Source of the DNA: Natronomonas salsuginis
Lineage (GTDB): Archaea > Halobacteriota > Halobacteria > Halobacteriales > Haloarculaceae
Length of the DNA stretch: 64,000 bases
Assembly: GCF_005239135.1 (NCBI RefSeq)
Contig: NZ_QKNX01000001.1
Span: 62,001-126,000 of the forward strand
Direction of reading: 5' to 3'
The translations under genes were made by a program, and so were the position numbers. Under the pieces are notes generated by a model that saw nothing but the letters and a program-made list of their open reading frames with translations, was not told the origin of the DNA and searched no databases. Positions 54,396 to 61,685 of this stretch are shown one piece after another; within the stretch, counting starts at the first letter, position 1, and each line of letters starts with the position of its first letter.

Positions 54396-54682
54396 ACCGG
54401 GCGACCGAACCGACCGGTTCCGCTACAGGTCTTTGGCGATGCCCCGAAGCCCGTTCATCCGTTCGCGTTGCGTTCGTATCCCGTCGACGCTCATCACGTC
54501 GGCCAGCCGGCTGTTCGGTACCCATTGTGCGTTTGCAGAGGTAGGCCCCGTTTGGATGTGTCGGCGTGAGAGCCGGCGATTCGCCCTGTTCTCCGAACGA
54601 GACGCCCATCTCCTGCGAATCGTCCTCCCCCGGACCGAAACCGGTGGCTTAAATCCCATGAGGGTGTTATGCCGAACTGCGT
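54396..54682. other. Gap before tRNA-Leu
   Basis: A minus-strand frame (54423-54659) ends with a plausible coding stretch (NSRLADVMSVDGIRTQRERM) whose codons have GC-rich third positions. Its first half looks random. It may be the tail of a lost gene; nothing firmer can be said. GCTTAAATC near 54648 is the likely tRNA promoter. Confidence 0.4.
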
Positions 54683-54766
54683 GCGAGGGTAGCCAAGCCC
54701 GGAAACGGCGGCGGACTCAAGATCCGCTCCTGTAGAGGTCCGTGGGTTCAAATCCCTCCCCTCGCA
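54683..54766 (+). tRNA. tRNA-Leu (CAA anticodon)
   Basis: Acceptor GCGAGGG (54683-54689) pairs with CCCTCGC (54759-54765), discriminator A54766. The anticodon stem GCGGA/TCCGC holds loop CTCAAGA, anticodon CAA (Leu, codon UUG). A long variable arm (class II) is present. The T stem GTGGG/CCCTC has one T-T mismatch with loop TTCAAAT. CCA is not encoded and no intron is seen. Confidence 0.9.
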
Positions 54767-54953
54767 TGGCGAGGCGCGAACGAAGAGAGCGCCTCGGATG
54801 CGAAACGGCGAACTCGAGTGAGCCGTGAAGCGCATCGTCGGGGTCCACCCCCGTGATGCGGGAAGACCGCTCTCGGAGCGGCTTTCCCTCGCAACAACTC
54901 TCCATCGTTCGAGAGCCGCCGCTATGCGCTGGGAACCGCTCCACCGCTAGCGG

Positions 54954-55271
54954 CTACGACAACCGCTCGGCGAGCGCGTCGAACCGACGTGAGTGTCTAC
55001 ACTCTCGCCGTATCGTCGCCGACTCGCTGTATCGATAGCCGTCGTCGTCGAGGTACAGGACGGCCCCTTCGTGACGACCGGCTTCGGGGAGTACGTTCGG
55101 ATCGACGACGCGTTGATCGGTCGTCTCCCCGGATTCCGCGAGGAGTAACACGGCGTAGTCGCTACCGAGTCGGTCCACGACGGCGGTTCGACCGGAATTC
55201 GAGTCCGCGACCGTCACCACGACGAGCAGTACGAGGACGGCGAGGAGCACGCCGACGAGCATGTATCGCAT
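54954..55271 (-). CDS. DUF3006-like membrane-anchored protein
   Basis: The 105-residue protein has a single N-terminal transmembrane helix (YMLVGVLLAVLVLLVVVTVA). A short domain of DUF3006 type follows: TAVVDRLGSDYAVLLLAESGE, then VLPEAGRHEGAVLYLDD. DUF3006 is a small beta domain of unknown role found in haloarchaea and firmicutes. A start at the internal ATG is possible. Confidence 0.7.
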   Translation of the reverse strand: MRYMLVGVLLAVLVLLVVVTVADSNSGRTAVVDRLGSDYAVLLLAESGETTDQRVVDPNVLPEAGRHEGAVLYLDDDGYRYSESATIRRECRHSRRFDALAERLS

Positions 55272-55318
55272 CGAGACGGGATGGCCCCGTCATGGTATAT
55301 AAACGGTCGTCCCGGACG

Positions 55319-55582
55319 TCAGTTCTCGGCTCGATCGACGTCAGCAACTATGCCGGCGGTTTGCCACCCGTCGTCAGTCTCTTTCCCCGCGACGAGCGGG
55401 TCGTCCTCGCCGTCGGTCACGAGGCGGTACGTCGTGCCATCGCCGTCAGTTCCCTCCGCTTGGAAGGCCTCCTGAAAGAACTCCGCGGATCGCATCTCGA
55501 GGACGACCGTGGACCCATCGTCGAACGTGAGCCGCACGTCTCGGGGCGTGATGTTGTGGATACGCTTTGCGAGCGTGTGCAT
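55319..55582 (-). CDS. Conserved haloarchaeal protein of unknown function
   Basis: The 87-residue protein is small and beta-rich: RDVRLTFDDGSTVVLEMRSAEFFQEAFQAEG, then TYRLVTDGEDDPLVAGKETDDGWQTAGIV. Codon use is regular and the gene is complete. No known domain. ATG 55582 is preferred over a frame extension of nine codons. Confidence 0.65.
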   Translation of the reverse strand: MHTLAKRIHNITPRDVRLTFDDGSTVVLEMRSAEFFQEAFQAEGTDGDGTTYRLVTDGEDDPLVAGKETDDGWQTAGIVADVDRAEN

Positions 55583-55647
55583 GTCCGTTCGGACACGCGG
55601 AACGGACAAATCGGTGGCGCTTTGACACCGGGGGCGCCCAATCGAGT

Positions 55648-56448
55648 ATGGACACGGGTACGCGCGCCGATACCGCGCTCCGGGCGGCCGAGGCCGGGGC
55701 GGAACTCGCGGCCGAATCGTTCAGGGGAGAGCTCGTCGTCGAAACGAAATCACAGAAGACGGACGTCGTGACGCAGGCCGATCGGGACGCCCAGACGCGC
55801 GTTACGGAGGCGCTTCGCGAGGCGTTCCCCGGCGAGCCGATCGTCGGCGAGGAGGACGAGACGCCGAACACGGTCCCGGACGACGGGCCGGGGTGGATCA
55901 TCGACCCAATCGACGGGACGACGAACTTCGTCCGCGGGATCCAGGTGTGGACGACGAGCGTCGCGGCCACGGTCGACGGCGAACCGGTCGCCGGGGCGAC
56001 CGTCTGTCCCTCGCTTGGCGACACGTTCGTGCTCGATTCGGGAACGGCGTTCCGCAACGGAGAACGGATCTCGGTCAGCGATCGAACCGATCCGGAGGCG
56101 TTCGTCGTCGTCCCGACGCTCTGGTGGGAGTTCGACCGGCGCGAGGAGTACGCGGCCACCTGCCGCGGGATCGTCGAGTGCTTCGGGGACATGCGGCGGT
56201 TCGGCTCCGCACAGACCGAACTCGCGCTGTGTGCAAGCGGTGCCGTCGACGCCGTCGTGACGAACGTTCGTGGGCATCCGTGGGATACGGTCACCGGGGT
56301 CGGTCTGATCGAGGCGGCGGGTGGTACCGTAACCGACGTGCACGGCGAGCCGTGGCGACACGACAGCCGAGGACTCGTCGCCTCGAACGGGGCGGCACAC
56401 GACGTCGTCCTCGACGCCGTTTCCCAAGCCGAGACGGTCGCACGATAG
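55648..56448 (+). CDS. Inositol monophosphatase family phosphatase
   Basis: The 266-residue protein has the metal-binding sites: IVGEEDET, IDPIDGTTNFVRGI and a variant PWDTVTGVGLIEAAGG. Family members hydrolyse inositol-1-phosphate, fructose-1,6-bisphosphate or related sugar phosphates. The preceding Met-rich leader is dropped because ATG 55648 starts at the first helix. Confidence 0.9.
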   Translation: MDTGTRADTALRAAEAGAELAAESFRGELVVETKSQKTDVVTQADRDAQTRVTEALREAFPGEPIVGEEDETPNTVPDDGPGWIIDPIDGTTNFVRGIQVWTTSVAATVDGEPVAGATVCPSLGDTFVLDSGTAFRNGERISVSDRTDPEAFVVVPTLWWEFDRREEYAATCRGIVECFGDMRRFGSAQTELALCASGAVDAVVTNVRGHPWDTVTGVGLIEAAGGTVTDVHGEPWRHDSRGLVASNGAAHDVVLDAVSQAETVAR

Positions 56449-56506
56449 TGTATCCCGGGCGCCGTCGACCGGAAACGTGAAACCGCGCTGGGCCGGGAAC
56501 TTCCGT

Positions 56507-57640
56507 ATGGAGTTACCCGATGGAATCGATCCGGCTCGCGCGTGGCTCGCGGCGTTTCTCGGCGGACTCGTCGTCGTCGCTACCGCCGCGGTCGCCTTCC
56601 CCCGTCGCGTCTACGACGGATTCCTGTGGCGGTATTTTTGGGGCCCCGTCGACGCCGACGCACACGGCGCGACGTGCGCCGTCAGAGCCGGCGGCGCGAC
56701 AGAACGGCTCTACTCGCAGACGGCCTGTTCGGCCGCTGACGGGGTCTCCGCCGTCCCCGGTTACACGACCGTCTCGACCGCCAGCTACGCCATCGTTCTG
56801 GTGTTCATGCTCGTCGGTGTGTTGCTGTTGCTCCGGCGGTTGAACGTCCGACTGACGCCGCAGTTCTACGTCGCGCTACTGCCGTACATGCTCCTTGGCG
56901 GTGCGCTTCGGGTCGTCGAGGACACGAACGTCGCCTTCCTCCGCGCCGACGCTGGGATGTTGCTCCCGTACCCGCCGGTCGCGCTGATCATCAGCCCGTT
57001 CATCTACTTCGTGATGTTCGCGTTCACGCTCGCCGCGCTCGTGTTCGTGTTCCTCCTGTCGCGGCGCGGCGTCCTCGACGAGTACGAACCGTCTCTCGCG
57101 GCCATCGGCGCCGTCTCCCTTTCGGCGACGATCGGCTGGCTTCTGTACATCTCGGCGACGTCAGACATCGTCGACTTCGTCCCGGCCGTCACGATCATCA
57201 CGCTCGGCGGCGCGACGCTCATCGCTGCGGTCTTCTGGTGGGCGAGCGAGCGATACGCGCCGGTGATAAACGAGGGAACGGGCTACATCGGCGCGCTGAT
57301 CGTCTGGGGACACAGCGTCGACGGGATCGCGAACGTGTTGAGCCTCGATTGGACCGACGCGCTGGGGGTCAGCGTGACATACAGCTCGAAACACGTCGTC
57401 AACGAGGCGACGGTCCGGATCACGGAGGGCCTGCAACCGGCGTGGCTCTCGGAGGCGATCGGCACCGCGTGGCCGTTCCTTTTGATCAAGGTCGCCGCCG
57501 CCATCTTCGTCGTCTGGGTGTTCAACGACGAGATCTTCGATGACAGCCCCCGATACGCGTATCTCCTCCTTATCGCCATTCTCGCGGTCGGACTCGGCCC
57601 CGGAACGCGAGATATGATCCGGGCCACGTTGGCCATATAG
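56507..57640 (+). CDS. DUF63 family membrane protein
   Basis: The 377-residue protein is polytopic with about eight to nine helices, for example ASYAIVLVFMLVGVLLLLRRL, YPPVALIISPFIYFVMFAFTLAALVFVF and WPFLLIKVAAAIFVVWVF. Motifs PYMLLGGALRVVEDT and GHSVDGIANVLSLDW match DUF63, an archaea-specific family of unknown function. The start is ATG 56507. Confidence 0.9.
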   Translation: MELPDGIDPARAWLAAFLGGLVVVATAAVAFPRRVYDGFLWRYFWGPVDADAHGATCAVRAGGATERLYSQTACSAADGVSAVPGYTTVSTASYAIVLVFMLVGVLLLLRRLNVRLTPQFYVALLPYMLLGGALRVVEDTNVAFLRADAGMLLPYPPVALIISPFIYFVMFAFTLAALVFVFLLSRRGVLDEYEPSLAAIGAVSLSATIGWLLYISATSDIVDFVPAVTIITLGGATLIAAVFWWASERYAPVINEGTGYIGALIVWGHSVDGIANVLSLDWTDALGVSVTYSSKHVVNEATVRITEGLQPAWLSEAIGTAWPFLLIKVAAAIFVVWVFNDEIFDDSPRYAYLLLIAILAVGLGPGTRDMIRATLAI

Positions 57641-57736
57641 CCCTCCGAACCACGATTTGAGCCCGTATTCGCCGAACGTCTCGGTGTCGCCGTCGAATGA
57701 TTTTTACTACCACCTGCCGCACATTCGAGACGACTT

Positions 57737-57985
57737 ATGGTAGACAAAGACGACCTTCGCCAGCAGATGATCGAGGCGTTCGAGGGTGCCGACTACCCGA
57801 TCAATAGTCCGATGGATCTCGTTCCCGCGCTCCCGCAGGGGCCGGGGACGAAGTTCGAATCCGGCGACTTCTCGATGACCGCGATGGAACTCAACACGAA
57901 ACTCGGCGGCGACTTCCCCTACGACTCCGTCGACGCATTCGTCGATGACGTCGTGGAGCAACTCGAAGCGCAGGATCTGCTGTAG
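57737..57985 (+). CDS. MTH865-like domain protein
   Basis: The 82-residue protein (LRQQMIEAFEGADYPINSPMDLVPALPQGPGTKFESGDFSMTAMEL in outline) matches the MTH865 family. This is a small helical domain first solved from a methanogen, with no known activity. ATTTTTAC near 57700 is the likely promoter. Confidence 0.85.
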   Translation: MVDKDDLRQQMIEAFEGADYPINSPMDLVPALPQGPGTKFESGDFSMTAMELNTKLGGDFPYDSVDAFVDDVVEQLEAQDLL

Positions 57986-58053
57986 ACGGCTTCCGCCACT
58001 CGCTCTTTCGGCGGCGTCCGACTGTATTGGGCGGGCGAAGCCGAACGCTATTC

Positions 58054-59058
58054 TTAGACGATCTCCGCGAGCGTGACCACTTCGGCGATGTTGCCGCCGT
58101 ATTCCGCCGTCCGTCGGATACTTTCGAGAACTTGCCCGTGTAGATAGTTGTCGTCTCCCTTGGCCTCGTAGAGGTCCCGATCGAGCGTTTCGACCCGCTC
58201 GACGACGCCGTCGAGTCGGTGAAGCGCCGTCTCCGTCTCGCCGTCGATCGCCGTCCGAACCACGTGTCGTGCGTCCGTGGCGATCGACTCGAACTGCGCT
58301 TCGAGATCGGCGTTCGGCGGCTCGCCCTGTCGGATCGCAATGTCGGCGATTCGCTCGGCGTGGTCACCGATCCGTTCGAGCTGTCTCGCGGTTCGAAACC
58401 GCGTGAATGCGACTTTTCGCCCCGTTTGGAGTTTATCGATCTCACGCACGTCCGTCAGCGCCCGATAGAACTGCCGACTGACGAGCGCGAAGAGGCGGTC
58501 CGCGTCGTTATCGCGAGAGACGACGTGTCGAGCTAGCTCCTCGCTCTCGTCGTTGCCCCCGAGAACCGCACGGATCGCGTTCTCGTGCATCGATAGCGCG
58601 ATCCGCCGAAGCTGGTCCACCGTGGCGTCCAAGGAGATCTCTGCCGGATCGAGGAGGCTCCGGGCGACGATCTCGTGATCGCTCTCCGTCGAGATTTCGA
58701 TCCCGACGAGTCGCGTGATCGACTCGCTCGCGATTCTGCGCTCTGTCGAGTCGAACCCCGTCTCGGAGTCGATGACGACCTCGTCGGCCCCCGCTGCGTA
58801 GGCGGCTTCGATCCACCCCGACAGCGCCTCACCGCCGACGGCATCGACGTTGATCGATGCGCGCCGAATCGGCACGTCGGCGTCCGGCCGGGCAACGACC
58901 AGACGATCGTCGAACGGGTACAGGTGGAGCGGCGATCCGGAACCGATCTCGCGGTCGTTGGCCCACGCTTTCGGGATCGACACCGTGTACGTCGACCCAC
59001 CGGTCACCTGCACCTTCCGCTCGATCGGCCCGTTTCCGTTCGTGATCGTTCCCGTCAT
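58054..59058 (-). CDS. AbrB-domain PhoU-like phosphate regulator
   Basis: The 334-residue protein has an N-terminal AbrB/SpoVT-type domain (ERKVQVTGGSTYTVSIPKAWANDREI). A PhoU domain (about 130-330) follows with IGIEI, ARQLERIGDHAERIADIAI and EYGGNIAEVVTLAE. The combination suggests a DNA-binding phosphate-signalling regulator. It lies beside phoU on the same strand. Confidence 0.92.
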   Translation of the reverse strand: MTGTITNGNGPIERKVQVTGGSTYTVSIPKAWANDREIGSGSPLHLYPFDDRLVVARPDADVPIRRASINVDAVGGEALSGWIEAAYAAGADEVVIDSETGFDSTERRIASESITRLVGIEISTESDHEIVARSLLDPAEISLDATVDQLRRIALSMHENAIRAVLGGNDESEELARHVVSRDNDADRLFALVSRQFYRALTDVREIDKLQTGRKVAFTRFRTARQLERIGDHAERIADIAIRQGEPPNADLEAQFESIATDARHVVRTAIDGETETALHRLDGVVERVETLDRDLYEAKGDDNYLHGQVLESIRRTAEYGGNIAEVVTLAEIV

Positions 59059-59095
59059 CGTCAGTCGATCGACTCCGTGTTGTGAACTGTCATCG

Positions 59096-59761
59096 TCAGT
59101 AGATCAATCCCGTGTCGTGGTCCGTCATGTACACCGTTCGTGCGCAGATGTTCACCGCGTGGTCGCCGACCCGTTCGAGGTCGCGAACGGTCAACAGCAG
59201 CCGGGACACGTCGTCCATCACGTCCGCTTTCTCGCCGCCATACTCGGTCCGGAGCAGGTCCTCGACGACCAGCTCGCTCGCCTCAGTGCAGAGACGGTCG
59301 ATCTCGTCGTCTCGGTCGGCCACCTCGAGTGCTAGCGCCGAATCGTCGCGTTCGTACGCCGCCATCGCCTCCGCCACCATCCGTCCGGTTTCGTGGCCGA
59401 TGTGTGCGAGGTCGATTTCGGGATATCGCTCACGCTCGGCGTCGAGCGCGTATCCCGCGAGATTGGTCGCGAGATCGCCGATCCGTTCGAGGTCGGTGAC
59501 GATCTTGAACGACGCGGCGATGAATCGAAGATCACCCGCGACCGGTTGCTGGAGCGCGAACAGATCGATGCAGTCACCCTCGATATCGAGATACTGATGG
59601 TTGACGTCCCCGTCCCCGTCGATGACCTCCCCGGCGAGCGATTCGTTCTTCGTCTCCAGCGCTCGCAGCGCCGTGTCGTATCGGTCGATGACGAGGTCGC
59701 TCATCGAGACGACGTTTCGCCGAAGCGCGGAGAGCTGTTGTTGATACTCGCTTCGGGTCAT
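59096..59761 (-). CDS. phoU: PhoU phosphate signalling protein
   Basis: The 221-residue protein has two PhoU repeats: FIAASFKIVTDLERIGDLATNLAGYAL and LLLTVRDLERVGDHAVNICARTVYM, with the usual metal-binding Asp/Glu-His sets. It regulates phosphate uptake or the Pst transporter. It is 37 bases upstream of the AbrB-PhoU gene. Confidence 0.94.
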   Translation of the reverse strand: MTRSEYQQQLSALRRNVVSMSDLVIDRYDTALRALETKNESLAGEVIDGDGDVNHQYLDIEGDCIDLFALQQPVAGDLRFIAASFKIVTDLERIGDLATNLAGYALDAERERYPEIDLAHIGHETGRMVAEAMAAYERDDSALALEVADRDDEIDRLCTEASELVVEDLLRTEYGGEKADVMDDVSRLLLTVRDLERVGDHAVNICARTVYMTDHDTGLIY

Positions 59762-60058
59762 CGGTTAGCGTGCTCGTCTTTCCGTTCGCGATCGGTCCGA
59801 TCGCCGGTAGGTCGATCCCGATTGGTCGTAGACCATCGCGAAGTACTATCGATGACCGATATAAATTAGATGCTATGAGCACTGTAGAATCGGGTGTACC
59901 GATACGTTTGTCTCTAGCGTTCTATATACAACTCCATAGATTGCGATCCGATGGCGCATCCCGCCACGAGCGTAATACGATTGTCTTCGACGCTGCGCGA
60001 GCGGTATATACGTCTATATATCGTCGTTGTCGAGTAGATATTCCTATTACAATCGCTT
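59762..60058. promoter_or_regulatory. Divergent promoter region of phoU and a plus-strand gene
   Basis: This is an AT-rich 297-base gap with multiple TATA-like elements: GATATAAATTA near 59857, TTCTATATAC near 59920 and GTATATACGTCTATATATCG near 60003. The last pair of TATATA sequences sits 55 bases before ATG 60059. Regulation by phosphate is plausible from the neighbours but no P-box can be shown. Confidence 0.45.
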
Positions 60059-60880
60059 ATGTCCTGGTCGTCGGACCACTCGATCGACATGGCCACGTGT
60101 GCAAGCCCGACAAACCCTGACGACCGATTGGCCGAAGCGGTGGCCGAACTCCGACGGGAGCATCGGCGGACGGCAGACGAACTCGAAGCACTCCGAGGAT
60201 TCGAGGACCGGGTGCGAGCCATCCCCTCCGAGGAGCACACCGCGCGGTCCCGACCGGCGATCGGCGTCACGACCGCGACCGTCGGCACGACGACCGGACT
60301 CCAGCAGGTACAAGCGGCATACGAGTCGACGCTGATGAGCGTTCCGCACTACCTCGAGGAGTACGACGATACCTATCCAGAAAGCCTTGCAGAGGAGTTC
60401 TCGCCGGATATCGCCTCGGCACTGACCGACGGAACCGAATTCAACGGCCGATGTAAACGGGCCGTTCTGTCGGCGATTTCGACCTCCCAATCTGCCCGAA
60501 AGCTGCTGCTCGGTGTGACGGATCGCGAGCGTGACTCGATTCGGGCGGCCCAAGATGACATCGTGTCGCTGGCCGAGGAACTCGACGATCTTGAAGCCAT
60601 GTCATTCACCGAGGAAACGTTTGGTGCGCTCGATGCCTACCGTGCGCGTCTCGAGGTCATGCGAAATCGGTGTGGGGAGATATCCGACAGGCGGCAGCGC
60701 TCGATCTTCGATCAGCGCCGCATCCAGCGGCTCCCCTCGAACGTTCCGGACGTGACCGCGTATTTTTATCAGGACATGGATGTCGAGTATCCGGTTATGT
60801 CGATCGTCGCGGAACTGCTGAATCGCATCGGTGCCCTCCAAACGCGCGTCGAGCGCGAGATGGCGTTTTGCCACGGATAG
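60059..60880 (+). CDS. Coiled-coil haloarchaeal protein of the DUF7260 type
   Basis: The 273-residue protein has a helical N-terminal half (DRLAEAVAELRREHRRTADELEAL). A conserved middle follows (VQAAYESTLMSVPHYLEEYDDTYPESLAEEFSPDIASAL), then a long helical part. It resembles a haloarchaeal family of unknown function (DUF7260, assignment moderate). ATG 60059 or 60089 may be the start. It is divergent from phoU. Confidence 0.65.
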   Translation: MSWSSDHSIDMATCASPTNPDDRLAEAVAELRREHRRTADELEALRGFEDRVRAIPSEEHTARSRPAIGVTTATVGTTTGLQQVQAAYESTLMSVPHYLEEYDDTYPESLAEEFSPDIASALTDGTEFNGRCKRAVLSAISTSQSARKLLLGVTDRERDSIRAAQDDIVSLAEELDDLEAMSFTEETFGALDAYRARLEVMRNRCGEISDRRQRSIFDQRRIQRLPSNVPDVTAYFYQDMDVEYPVMSIVAELLNRIGALQTRVEREMAFCHG

Positions 60881-60881
60881 T

Positions 60882-60901
60882 CATCCCCTCCGAGTGGGGG
60901 T
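60882..60901 (+). terminator. Hairpin after the DUF7260-type gene
   Basis: ATCCCC and GGGGGT form a 6-bp stem with loop TCCGAGT immediately after the stop codon at 60880. Stable stems of this sort can help termination, though archaeal terminators rely mainly on T tracts. Confidence 0.35.
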
Positions 60902-60988
60902 GAAACGCAGTCCCAATCCCTTCGGTCCGTACCGATATATAGTCCTCTTAGTTCGTTTTAAACGTTCTCGCGGAACGCACTCGAACGT

Positions 60989-61684
60989 ATGATACCCTCA
61001 TTCCACCCGGACGTGAAAGCCGATCACCTCCGCGTCGATCTCTCGGGGTGGGCCGACGTCTACGTCGTCGGCGATGTTCACGGTTGTGCGGATGCGCTCG
61101 ATCGACTCCTCTCTGTCCTCGACATCACCGACGACGATCTCGTACTGTTCGTCGGCGATCTGATTCGAAAGGGTCCCGACAGCGCCGGGGTCGTTCGTCG
61201 GGTCCGCGCCGCAGACAACATGCGCAGCGTCCGCGGCAATAACGAGGAGAAGGTCCTCCGGGGCGAAAAGACAGTTCCCGGTTTGGACGATGACGACCTC
61301 ACGTGGCTCCGATCGCTGCCGGTCGCGATCAGCTGGGACGGCGGCCTGATCGTCCACGGCGGCGTCGATCCGCGGCGGCCCCTCCGCGAACACACGGTCG
61401 ACGACCTGCAGAACACCCGGTCGCTCGCCCCGGATGGTGGCTACGACGCCCCGTTCTGGTACGAACGATACGATCGGTCACCGCAGGTCTTTTTCGGCCA
61501 CACGGTATTGGACGCCCCCGTCGAGACCGAGTCGGCGATCGGGCTCGACACCGGCTGTGTGTACGGTGGGTCGCTCACCGCGTACGATCTGCGGCGTGAT
61601 CGGTTCCGCGACGTCCCCGCCCGACGTCCCGGACGGTCGCGCAGCGAGTCGAAGATCGTCACCAGATGTACCATCGCTGAGTGA
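60989..61684 (+). CDS. Calcineurin-like metallophosphoesterase (PP-type)
   Basis: The 231-residue protein has the five phosphoesterase motifs: YVVGDVHGCADALDRLL, FVGDLIRKGPDS, SVRGNNEEK, LIVHGGV and FFGHTVLD. It resembles ApaH/PrpE-type diadenosine polyphosphatases and serine/threonine phosphatases. The polyphosphate kinase gene starts two bases after its stop, so both are in one operon and may act in the same pathway. Confidence 0.9.
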   Translation: MIPSFHPDVKADHLRVDLSGWADVYVVGDVHGCADALDRLLSVLDITDDDLVLFVGDLIRKGPDSAGVVRRVRAADNMRSVRGNNEEKVLRGEKTVPGLDDDDLTWLRSLPVAISWDGGLIVHGGVDPRRPLREHTVDDLQNTRSLAPDGGYDAPFWYERYDRSPQVFFGHTVLDAPVETESAIGLDTGCVYGGSLTAYDLRRDRFRDVPARRPGRSRSESKIVTRCTIAE

Positions 61685-61685
61685 G

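Noticed and set aside
54767-54944. Minus-strand frame ending in MRGEGFEPTDLYRSGS
   Set aside because: It translates the tRNA-Leu gene antisense, a common annotation artefact.
59770-60120. A 116-codon frame in the phoU upstream gap
   Set aside because: It crosses several TATA-like elements and has poor codon use; more likely promoter DNA.
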